From assembly GCA_045802495.1 (NCBI GenBank), contig JBJMQW010000230.1, positions 1-7,644 on the forward strand: a DNA stretch of 7,644 bases. Reading direction: 5' to 3'. The notes under the pieces are model-generated. The model had not been told where the DNA came from, did no database searches, and saw only the letters and a list, made by a program, of their open reading frames with translations. Of the stretch, positions 1 to 6,306 are shown piece by piece; the stretch's first letter is position 1; every line of letters starts with the position of its first letter. Made by a program: the position numbers and the translations under genes. Origin of the DNA: AP-15 sp045802495. Its GTDB lineage: Bacteria > Pseudomonadota > Alphaproteobacteria > ATCC43930 > CGMCC-115725.

Positions 1-60
1 ATAAGCCCGCAATACCCCGACCCGGTAATTCAGCCGGCGACGCCGCAAAGAGCCGCAGCG

Positions 61-831
61 TCAAACGCGCGCTCGCACCACCCAGATCTCGGCCGGCAAG
101 ACGACGCCCTGTGATGTGGCGTGCCCTCTGAAATAGACCTCAAGGGTCGCTCGTACATTCACGCGCTCTGCTGCTGAAAGGCCAGGGAGCACCCGCATCA
201 GAGGGCCCATCACCATGACGAAGTCTGCCGCCTCTGCTTCTCCTTTGGGGCCGGCCGGCTGAATTTCCGGGTCGAGGGGCGTCAGTGAAACCTCGCTAAA
301 TCCGGCGCCTTCCAGGATCCGATGCACGCGCGCTGGATCGGCCCATGAGAAAGGGCCTGGCTCCTCGGGCCCGGGCATCGGGATCGGGGGCAGCAAGTGA
401 CGGACTGCTTCGAGCGGGGCGTTCGGCCACAACGTCGCGCTTGCTGCGCGGAACACTGCGAGCGCCAATCGCCCGCCGGGCTTCATGGCGCGCCGCATGT
501 TCTCAAAGGCGGCTACTGGATCGCTAGAGAACATGATCCCAAAGCGCGAGAACGCCAGCTCGACGCTGCCGGGTGCGAAAGGACGGACAGAAGCGTCGGC
601 GACGATGACCTCCGCCTGCCGCAACCCAGTAGCAGCGATCCGTTCGCGCGCCCGGGCGACCGATGCCTCGGCGACATCTGCGCCAAGCACATGGCCGCCG
701 GGACCGCCGCGCCTCGCCAGCTCAAGAACTGTCGTGCCAGGGCCGCAACCAATATCGAGGACGGGCTCGCCCGGCTGGGGCGCCGCCAGCTCCAACAACT
801 CCTTCGTTAGAGCGGCGACCGCACGATCCAT
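61..831 (-). CDS. Class I SAM-dependent methyltransferase, probably truncated at its N-terminus by an in-frame stop
   Basis: A 256-residue protein of the UbiE/Methyltransf_25 type, expected to transfer a methyl group from S-adenosylmethionine to an unknown small molecule in the cytoplasm. Visible motifs: SAM-binding motif I VLDIGCGPGTT (about residues 24-34), the acidic residue after strand 2 (D52 in LGADVA), motif III-like VADAS (D79), the subfamily block FSRFGIMFSSDP (about 94-105) and MKPGGRLAL (about 116-124). The C-terminus looks complete (EIWVVRAR). The start is doubtful. ATG at 831 is the only in-frame ATG/GTG/TTG after an upstream TGA (874-876), and it has no Shine-Dalgarno sequence. 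The 14 codons between that stop and the ATG still encode family-like sequence (NSAATRAWADQYAR), so the true protein once began further upstream. It may be a pseudogene, or a shortened protein that keeps the SAM fold. It is divergent from the downstream cluster, so a shared function is not implied. Family assignment is firm; substrate is unknown. Confidence 0.85.
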   Translation of the reverse strand: MDRAVAALTKELLELAAPQPGEPVLDIGCGPGTTVLELARRGGPGGHVLGADVAEASVARARERIAATGLRQAEVIVADASVRPFAPGSVELAFSRFGIMFSSDPVAAFENMRRAMKPGGRLALAVFRAASATLWPNAPLEAVRHLLPPIPMPGPEEPGPFSWADPARVHRILEGAGFSEVSLTPLDPEIQPAGPKGEAEAADFVMVMGPLMRVLPGLSAAERVNVRATLEVYFRGHATSQGVVLPAEIWVVRARV

Positions 832-876
832 TCGCGCATATTGGTCGGCCCACGCCCGTGTGGCGGCGCTGTTTCA
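832..876 (-). other. N-terminal remnant of the methyltransferase, with the disrupting stop codon
   Basis: Read on the minus strand in the frame of the methyltransferase, this stretch gives a TGA stop (874-876), then NSAATRAWADQYAR, then the annotated Met. Related methyltransferases carry a conserved block of the form IxFWNxxAxxxWxxxxxRMD. Upstream of the stop the frame reads LAIEF, so the sequence runs IEF-stop-NSAA, with the stop exactly where Trp is expected. A single G-to-A change (TGG to TGA; plus-strand base 874 would have been C) explains it. The only ATG found further upstream in this frame is at 964-966, and it also lacks a Shine-Dalgarno. Confidence 0.6.
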
Positions 877-1643
877 GAATTCGATTGCCAGACAAGGTTC
901 CGCCCGGTTTGGTTGACTTTGGCAAACCGGAGCCGCTGCACCCGAATGGACTGTGTGGCCCGGCATCTGTTGAGTGAGGCGGGGAAGGCAGCATCGTTTG
1001 ACATGGAAGCCGGGGTGAGGGCGGTCAAGCCTTCCGCTGGCGCTGGGTCCTGTTCGCGCCGAGTGCGCTTAAACTCCCGAGGCCGCAGCCCTCGCGCACT
1101 AACAAAGCGACTGCTCAGACCCGCGCCTGACACAGCCGCACACACCTTAGACCGAGCCGCCCCGACTTTGCGGCGGCTAAATCGCGGGGGAACCGCTCTA
1201 ACAAAGGTTCTTGGAGGAACCCTTGGCTGCGCCTCGCTTATCGAGGTGGTCGGCAGTGCCGCCGCAACGCAAAGCAAAATTCAATATCTTCTGCCGCGCT
1301 CCTGGCGAGCGAGATTGGCGTGCAATTTTACGGAGTTTCTCTGCCAGCTCGCGGTAATGCTGGCCATAAACCGGCGCGACGGCCGTTTTCGGTTCTCCCT
1401 TAATTGTTCTCCCTCAGCCACAAGAAGCCGTGGATGAAAGGACTACGCCGGGTGATTTGATCGGTTCCGTGGCCGTGATTGAAAAACCCACGTCCTCGTG
1501 GACTTTCTCGCCCGTTTCGGAGGGGTTTCGGCCGGGTTTTCGCGGCGCCCCTAAGGCGCGTGGCGCTCGCGCCGGCTCACGTAGTGAAGCCAAAACGCTT
1601 TGCAGTCCCAAAAGGAGGTTGCTTCCTAGGCCGAGAAGACTGA

Positions 1644-1697
1644 AAGGTCGGGCTGGTAGAGAGCGGGCGGCGGCTCTTCCATGTTGCCACCGACCTT
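1644..1697 (+). promoter_or_regulatory. Nested inverted repeat upstream of the cluster (possible leader hairpin or operator)
   Basis: AAGGTCGG (1644-1651) pairs perfectly with CCGACCTT (1690-1697). After a 2-nt bulge the stem continues with TGG (1654-1656) against CCA (1687-1689). An inner stem AGAGC (1660-1664) pairs with GCTCT (1673-1677) around an 8-nt loop. No T-run follows, so it is not a simple intrinsic terminator. It lies 75 bp before the serine hydrolase start, where a 5'-leader element or a regulator-binding dyad would be. The base pairing is seen directly; any function is inference. Confidence 0.35.
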
Positions 1698-1756
1698 ACC
1701 GTCAATCGCCCGATTGTGCGGTCGTCGCGAAAGCGGCACCTTGTCCATGGAAATGC

Positions 1757-1764
1757 AGGAAGGA
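1757..1764 (+). promoter_or_regulatory. Ribosome binding site of the serine hydrolase
   Basis: AGGAAGGA lies 8 nt before ATG 1773. It decides the start against an in-frame ATG 57 nt upstream (1716), which has no such site and would add a 19-residue basic leader with no family character. Confidence 0.7.
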
Positions 1765-1772
1765 ACGCCAAG

Positions 1773-3248
1773 ATGAGCGACCAGCCTCGGCCATTGGTTG
1801 CACCGGTAGAAGCTTACTTCGATCACACGCCGCAGCTATTCGGCGACGGTCCGCCGGATCCGGTGGTTTATGACGCCTCGCCGCGGGCGCTACGTCAGCG
1901 CACCGTTAACTTCGCGGCCAAGCGTCTCGCCGACATGCGCTACGTCAGCGGGCTCGATCGCGCCACGGCGGAGCGGCATCTCCGCTGGCGGCCGGTGGTT
2001 GCGCCAGGAGGACTCGGGTCCCGGGCCGCGCCGGACGGACAGGCACAGCTCGCCGCCGCCCACCGCCGTGGGGACATCATCATCGAGATGGACGATGCCG
2101 ACCGCCGCGTTACCGTCTCTTGGAACGACCCCGAATTCGACGGGCCCGTCGCCGGCGCCGCGGTTGCTCGGCCCGGCTATGGCGGGATCGTCCTCGGCCC
2201 GCATCCGAATTTGAAATTCGATCCGCTGCCGCTTGCCCGCCGACGAGGCGAGCCCGACCGCCCATGGCCGCTCGGCGATGCGGTTGACGCACCCCCGGCG
2301 GCGCCCGCCGAACTTGCCCGCGCGCTCGATGCCTTCTTTACTCGCTCGACCGGCGCATACGGCGTTCTCATCGCCACTCCCGACCGCATCCTCTGCGAAC
2401 GCTACAGCGAATTTGGTTCCGGCCATCGCGCAACCCCGAGCTGGTCGATGACGAAGGCGATCACCTGCACCGTGATCGGACGTTTGATCCAGGAAGGATG
2501 GCTCGGATCGGTGCATGACCCCGCGCCGGCACCGCTGTGGCGAGATCCGCGCTCGATCCACCGCCTGATCACGCTCGATCACCTGTTGCGCATGCGTTCG
2601 GGGCTCGCATTTCCCGTGTCGCACGGCGATGGGCCGGTGACGCTCGGTTTCGAAAACAGCGCGGTCTACCAGGACGCCGGTGATGCGTTCGAGGCGGCGC
2701 AACGCTCGATCGTTGCCACGGTCCCGGGCGCTGTGTTCCGCTACATCAATAGCGGCCTCAATGTACTCGGGGCGGTCATCCGGGACCAGATTGAACGGCG
2801 CGGGCTGCCGTATCACGAGACATTGTACGGACTGCTGGTCGATCGGCTTGGCATGGCGAGTTATCAGCATTCCGCCGACATCGCCGGCAATCTGATCGCG
2901 TCTGGCGCCGGTTTCGCGACCTTGCGCGACTACGCCAAGCTCGGGATCCTGTACCTGCAGAATGGCGCTTGGGACGGCGAACTGCTCCTGCCGCAAGGCT
3001 GGGCCGATTACGCCCTGAGTGCAACCCACACGGGCACCAGCTACGCGGCGTGCTTCCGCACCAACATGGACCGCCGGTTTCCGGATCTTCCGCCCGAGAC
3101 GGCCTGGGCGTCGGGCGCCTCCGACCAGCGCATCTTCATCTTGCGCCGATACCGTCTGACCGTCGCGGTTAGCAACGAGACGGACCACCCGATGGATCTG
3201 CTGGCGTTGAACCACGTCATTGCGACGGCAATCACTGCCTGGACCTAA
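1773..3248 (+). CDS. Serine hydrolase of the beta-lactamase (class C/esterase/6-aminohexanoate-dimer hydrolase) superfamily
   Basis: A 491-residue protein with a penicillin-binding-fold hydrolase domain (PF00144 type) from about residue 180 to the end. The catalytic SxxK motif is S225-M-T-K228 within WSMTK, and the second motif is Y324-I-N326 in FRYINSG. The third motif region reads SGASDQ (447-452) ahead of a hydrophobic strand, where many relatives have a KTG or HxG element, so hydrolysis of an ester or a linear or cyclic amide is more likely than classical beta-lactamase activity. WSMTK is typical of the NylB-like and esterase branches. No signal peptide is visible, so it is probably cytoplasmic. 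Residues 1-180 form an extension with no domain I recognise, rich in charged residues. It is the first gene of the plus-strand cluster and ends 40 bp before the SMP-30 gene. The start is chosen on its Shine-Dalgarno. Fold and catalytic residues are clear; substrate is unknown. Confidence 0.9.
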   Translation: MSDQPRPLVAPVEAYFDHTPQLFGDGPPDPVVYDASPRALRQRTVNFAAKRLADMRYVSGLDRATAERHLRWRPVVAPGGLGSRAAPDGQAQLAAAHRRGDIIIEMDDADRRVTVSWNDPEFDGPVAGAAVARPGYGGIVLGPHPNLKFDPLPLARRRGEPDRPWPLGDAVDAPPAAPAELARALDAFFTRSTGAYGVLIATPDRILCERYSEFGSGHRATPSWSMTKAITCTVIGRLIQEGWLGSVHDPAPAPLWRDPRSIHRLITLDHLLRMRSGLAFPVSHGDGPVTLGFENSAVYQDAGDAFEAAQRSIVATVPGAVFRYINSGLNVLGAVIRDQIERRGLPYHETLYGLLVDRLGMASYQHSADIAGNLIASGAGFATLRDYAKLGILYLQNGAWDGELLLPQGWADYALSATHTGTSYAACFRTNMDRRFPDLPPETAWASGASDQRIFILRRYRLTVAVSNETDHPMDLLALNHVIATAITAWT

Positions 3249-3276
3249 CCACCGTCACGCTGAAGACAATCAGTTC

Positions 3277-3281
3277 AGGAG
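3277..3281 (+). promoter_or_regulatory. Ribosome binding site of the SMP-30 family gene
   Basis: AGGAG lies 7 nt before ATG 3289. It fixes the start there rather than at the in-frame ATG 3220, which would overlap the end of the serine hydrolase gene and add 23 residues with no family similarity. Confidence 0.75.
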
Positions 3282-3288
3282 ATCAGAT

Positions 3289-4194
3289 ATGCCGACCGCC
3301 AATTATTTGCCCGACGTGCTCGAAACCACCGAAGCCGAGCGGCTCGCCACTGGGTTCATCTTCACCGAAGGTCCGCTGTGGCATCCGGACGGCTATTGGT
3401 ATTGCGTGGATCTTCGCCGCAATCAGCTGTTGCGCCTTACACCCGGCAAGGAGCCGGAACTCGTTAGGACCACCACTGGTGGCAACGGCACCACATTCGA
3501 CCTGCAGGGCCGCTTGATTGTCTGCGAAGGAGATGACCGGCGCCTGACGCGCATGGGCCCGGACGGCACGGTGGAAACCTTGGTCGACAGCTACAAGGGC
3601 GGACGCTTCAATCGGCCGAACGACGTGATCTGCCACTCGAACGGCTGCCTCTACTTTACCGATCCGGACAAGCGCCGCCCCTACCAAGAACGCGAGATCC
3701 CCGGTCCCGCTGGCGAAGACAATCTCTGGGACGGCGCCCGCGTTTATCGTTTGGCGCCGGACCGCAGCTTGAGCGTGCTGGCACCATGCGAATACCCGAA
3801 CGGGCTCGCGCTGTCGCCGGATGAGCGCACGATGTACGTGGCGAACACGCGCTCCTCGCAATACATCCACGCGATCAGGCTTGATGCAGCCGGCAACATG
3901 GTAGGGCGCAGCATTTTTGCCGACCTGAATGAGGGCAACGAGCCGGGCATACCCGACGGGCTCAAGGTCGACAGCATCGGCCGGGTTTATTGTACCGGCC
4001 CGGGCGGCATCTGGGTTCTGTCTCCCGATGGCGAGCGCATCGGCGTCATCAGATGGCCGGAGCAAGCTGTCAATTTCGCCTTTGGCGGTCCAGATCTGCG
4101 AACCCTGCTGTGCTGCGCGCACACCTCGGTTTACGCGCTGCGGGTTAAGGTGCCGGGCAATCCGCACCCTTGGTACAAGCTGCCCGGGCTGTGA
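3289..4194 (+). CDS. SMP-30/gluconolactonase/LRE-family lactonase
   Basis: A 301-residue six-bladed beta-propeller protein of the SMP-30/gluconolactonase family (PF08450), whose members use a divalent metal to hydrolyse lactones, usually of sugar acids but also of other ring compounds. The metal-site signatures are all present: E27 in FTEGPLWHPDG, N111 in NRPNDV, N171 in YPNGLALSPDE, and D223 in GIPDGLKVDSIGRVY. Further repeats of the propeller are seen in LYFTDPD (121-127) and GGIWVLSPDGERIGVI (239-254). Length is normal for the family. No signal peptide is visible, so it is likely cytoplasmic. It sits 40 bp behind the serine hydrolase and 93 bp ahead of the GST gene on the same strand. In this context a lactone-opening step after an oxidation is a reasonable guess. 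All metal ligands are intact, so I expect an active enzyme; the specific lactone cannot be named. Confidence 0.92.
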   Translation: MPTANYLPDVLETTEAERLATGFIFTEGPLWHPDGYWYCVDLRRNQLLRLTPGKEPELVRTTTGGNGTTFDLQGRLIVCEGDDRRLTRMGPDGTVETLVDSYKGGRFNRPNDVICHSNGCLYFTDPDKRRPYQEREIPGPAGEDNLWDGARVYRLAPDRSLSVLAPCEYPNGLALSPDERTMYVANTRSSQYIHAIRLDAAGNMVGRSIFADLNEGNEPGIPDGLKVDSIGRVYCTGPGGIWVLSPDGERIGVIRWPEQAVNFAFGGPDLRTLLCCAHTSVYALRVKVPGNPHPWYKLPGL

Positions 4195-4274
4195 TTCAGG
4201 CGGTGCGCTGATCTCTCGATGCGGCGGAACGGCCAAAAGCCATCTGGTCGCGCCGCGGCGGTGCGTTGTCGACG

Positions 4275-4280
4275 AAAGGA
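4275..4280 (+). promoter_or_regulatory. Ribosome binding site of the glutathione S-transferase
   Basis: AAAGGA lies 7 nt before ATG 4288. It supports that start over the in-frame ATG at 4219, which would add 23 residues before the thioredoxin-fold strand that normally begins these proteins. Confidence 0.65.
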
Positions 4281-4287
4281 CGAAGGA

Positions 4288-4917
4288 ATGTTCAGGCTCT
4301 ACTATGCTCCCGGCACCTGTGCGCTGGCGACGCACATCGCGCTCGAAGAGGCCGGTGCGCCGTACGAGGCGGTCCTAGTTGATTTCCGTTCGCAGGCCCA
4401 GAGGACCCCCGAATACCTGGCGGTAAACCCGAAAGGGCGCGTTCCCGCACTGGTGACCGAAAGCGGCACGCTAACCGAAACTCCGGCACTGCTGTGCTTT
4501 GTGGCGCAGCATTTCCCGAACGCCGAACTCGCCCCCCTCGCCGATCCGTTCGCCCTGGCGCAGGTTCAGGAGTTTAACAGTTACCTTTGCTCGACTGTGC
4601 ATGTCGCGCACGCCCACCGGATGCGCGGCACAAGGTGGACGGACGACGCGGCAGCGATCGAGGCAATGAAGCGCAAAGTGCCGTCGAATGTGACGGAATG
4701 CTTTGAGCTGATCGAGTACAAGCTCTTCAAGGGGCCGTGGGTCATGGGTGAGCGGTACACAATCTGCGATCCCTACCTCTTTACGATCGCTTCCTGGATT
4801 GAAGGCGACGGGGTCGACACCGCCAAGGCGCCGCGCGTCATGGAGCACCGCAGACGCATGCTGACACGCCCCGCCGTCCAAAAAGCTGTGGCAGCCGAGG
4901 GCACACAGATTCCGTGA
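4288..4917 (+). CDS. Glutathione S-transferase, beta-class-like
   Basis: A 209-residue cytosolic GST, close to the usual length of bacterial enzymes of about 200 residues. The N-terminal thioredoxin-like domain opens with FRLYYAPGTCALATHIALEEAG. Cys11 sits where beta-class GSTs have their catalytic Cys10. NPKGRVPAL (47-55) carries the cis-Pro P53 that contacts glutathione, and E64-T65 matches the Glu-Ser/Thr pair that binds the gamma-glutamyl group. The helical C-terminal domain starts near residue 85 and holds His105 and His108, near the position of the beta-class His106. T158-I-C-D161 is the usual N-capping box. Possible roles are glutathione conjugation, dehalogenation, reductive removal of glutathione, or isomerisation of a pathway intermediate. 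Its place between a lactonase and an amine oxidase favours a pathway role over general detoxification (inference). Its stop is 42 bp from the next ATG. Confidence 0.93.
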   Translation: MFRLYYAPGTCALATHIALEEAGAPYEAVLVDFRSQAQRTPEYLAVNPKGRVPALVTESGTLTETPALLCFVAQHFPNAELAPLADPFALAQVQEFNSYLCSTVHVAHAHRMRGTRWTDDAAAIEAMKRKVPSNVTECFELIEYKLFKGPWVMGERYTICDPYLFTIASWIEGDGVDTAKAPRVMEHRRRMLTRPAVQKAVAAEGTQIP

Positions 4918-4959
4918 TGCATCGAAGGCGGCGCTAGCGATGACTGGCGACCGTCCGCA

Positions 4960-6267
4960 ATGGCGCTTTCGCATCGCACGCATTTTCTGATCGTCGGCGC
5001 CGGTGCTGCCGGCCTGATGGCGGCTCGCGAACTCGCACGCTCCGGCAAGCGTGTTACCGTCTTGGAAGCACGCCAGCGATGCGGCGGGCGCATCTACGCG
5101 CTGCCCGCCGAAGAATTCGGCTACCGGGCTGAGGGCGGCGCCGAATTTGTCCATGGCGCGGCATCTGTGACACGCACCCTGATGCGAGAGGCGCGACTGT
5201 CACTGTCGCCGCGTCGGGGTAGGCGATGGACCGCCCGGAGCGGCACCTTATCGCCTGCCGAGGATCCACTGCCTCATGCCAACCGGTTTTATCGAGCCTT
5301 GGAGGAGGTGGAAGCCGACCTTCCGATCGCAGACTTCTTGGGAACGTATTTTGCCGGCCGCGACTATGAAGACCTGCGACGCTCGGTCACGCGAGCCGTC
5401 GAGGGCTATGACGCCGCGGACCCGCGCCGCTTCAGCACCCTTGCCCTACGTGACGAGTGGATGGCTCGCGACGATGGCGAGCACGGCCGGATCGCGGGAG
5501 GCTACGGCGCGCTGATCGAGCATCTCGCATCCGAATGCCGCAGGCACGGCGTTGCGATCCATCTGGGCGCGGCGGTAACGGCGATTGACAATGAATGCGA
5601 GGGGATTACGGCGCGCTGTCACAATGGTGCGACGTTCGACGCCGACGCCGTTATCCTCACTGTGCCGCTCCCGCTTCTGTCCGAGATCGCGCTTCCGTCG
5701 GTGGCACGCAAACGGGCCGCGGCCACGGCCGATATCGGGTTCGGCAACGCCGTCAAAATTCTATTGCGCTTTGCAACAAAGTGGTGGGCCGAGATCGGTG
5801 GCCAAAGTCTCGCTGATCTGTCGTTCCTGCGTTCGAGCGCAAAGGTCCCGACCTGGTGGATACAGCATCCGGCCGAATATCCGGTGCTGACCGGCTGGTT
5901 CGCGGGACCCAAGGCCGACGGCGTGTCGTCGCTCACCGAGGCCGAACTCATCGACATGGGGCTCATGTCGCTCGCCGAGACGTTCTGTCTCCCGGCCGAG
6001 CGCATCAGGAGGGATCTCGTTGCATCGCGAGCGATCAACTGGGGTAATGATCCGTTCGCCCGCGGGGCTTATTCCTACGCGACGCCGAAAACACGTGACG
6101 CGCTGGCGGTGCTGAAAAGATCGGGCAGCGACGGGATTTTCTTTTCCGGCGAGGCGCTCTATGCCGGTCCGGACATGGGGACTGTCGAGGCGGCGTTGGC
6201 CAGCGGTCGGGAAACGGCGCAAACAATCCTGAACGGATCCCCGGCGGCACCACCCTGGGTCCGGTAG
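4960..6267 (+). CDS. FAD-dependent amine oxidase (flavin monoamine oxidase family)
   Basis: A 435-residue flavoprotein of the amino_oxidase family (PF01593; MAO, polyamine oxidase and L-amino acid oxidase relatives). Members oxidise a C-N bond with oxygen, releasing an imine or aldehyde and H2O2. Seen in order: the dinucleotide fold VGAGAAGLMAARELARSG (12-29) ending in E36 of VLEAR; RxGGR (40-44); GAEFVHG (60-66), the MAO-type E-x-x-H-G block; NAVKILLRF (263-271) with the Lys expected near flavin N5; WGNDPFARGAYSYA (361-374); and the C-terminal FAD block FFSGEALYAGPDMGTVEAALASG (394-416). The position of the covalent-FAD Cys of human MAO (SGGCY) is not Cys here (RGAYSY), so FAD is probably bound non-covalently. 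The start is fixed because the GST stop lies in the same frame with no other start codon between, and the next Met is inside the Rossmann fold. No Shine-Dalgarno is visible, which suggests translational coupling to the GST gene. Substrate is unknown. Confidence 0.93.
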   Translation: MALSHRTHFLIVGAGAAGLMAARELARSGKRVTVLEARQRCGGRIYALPAEEFGYRAEGGAEFVHGAASVTRTLMREARLSLSPRRGRRWTARSGTLSPAEDPLPHANRFYRALEEVEADLPIADFLGTYFAGRDYEDLRRSVTRAVEGYDAADPRRFSTLALRDEWMARDDGEHGRIAGGYGALIEHLASECRRHGVAIHLGAAVTAIDNECEGITARCHNGATFDADAVILTVPLPLLSEIALPSVARKRAAATADIGFGNAVKILLRFATKWWAEIGGQSLADLSFLRSSAKVPTWWIQHPAEYPVLTGWFAGPKADGVSSLTEAELIDMGLMSLAETFCLPAERIRRDLVASRAINWGNDPFARGAYSYATPKTRDALAVLKRSGSDGIFFSGEALYAGPDMGTVEAALASGRETAQTILNGSPAAPPWVR

Positions 6268-6306
6268 CTTCCTGTTCGACGTCGTACCCTTGTTTTTGGA
6301 CCACAC

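Larger units (their letters stand above)
877..1772. other. Long stretch without a recognisable gene
   Basis: About 900 bp between the divergent methyltransferase and the plus-strand cluster. Open frames here (for example 841-1437 and 1430-1873 plus, 807-1277 minus) encode Arg/Ala/Pro/Ser-rich text with no domain I recognise and overlap one another, as expected for chance frames in GC-rich DNA. Contents I can point to: inverted repeats at 1155-1178, 1206-1221, 1488-1501 and 1555-1573; a possible short frame from TTG 1223 to TAA 1357 behind a good GGAGG (1213-1217); a strong AAAGGAGG (1611-1618) with no start codon at a useful distance; and the nested hairpin at 1644-1697. It should contain promoters for both flanking transcription units, but no convincing -35/-10 pair was found. 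Confidence 0.6.

Noticed and set aside
1392..1414. GTTCTCCCT direct repeat, two copies 14 bp apart
   Set aside because: Nine bases only, in two copies, with no array or neighbouring structure. Chance is a sufficient explanation.
841..1437. 198-codon plus-strand open frame in the long gap
   Set aside because: Begins inside the methyltransferase N-terminal remnant, has no ribosome site, and the product is low-complexity Arg/Ala/Ser text with no recognisable motif.
1611..1618. Strong Shine-Dalgarno AAAGGAGG
   Set aside because: No ATG, GTG or TTG at a suitable distance. The adjacent TTG at 1619 is too close.
1430..1873. 147-codon plus-strand open frame
   Set aside because: Overlaps the start of the serine hydrolase in another frame and the product resembles no known protein. 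The opposite-strand frame 1414-1611 is equally unconvincing.
1890..3215. 441-codon open frame on the minus strand
   Set aside because: It lies wholly inside the serine hydrolase gene, which has SxxK, YxN and a good ribosome site. The antisense product is Arg/Ala/Gly-rich without a domain, a usual effect of GC-rich codon use.
1773..3248. Antibiotic-resistance class C beta-lactamase
   Set aside because: The WSMTK context, absence of a signal peptide, lack of a KTG third motif and the catabolic neighbours fit an esterase or amide hydrolase better.
3283..4335. 350-codon open frame on the minus strand
   Set aside because: Antisense to the SMP-30 gene, whose metal ligands are all present. No domain was recognised in the antisense product.
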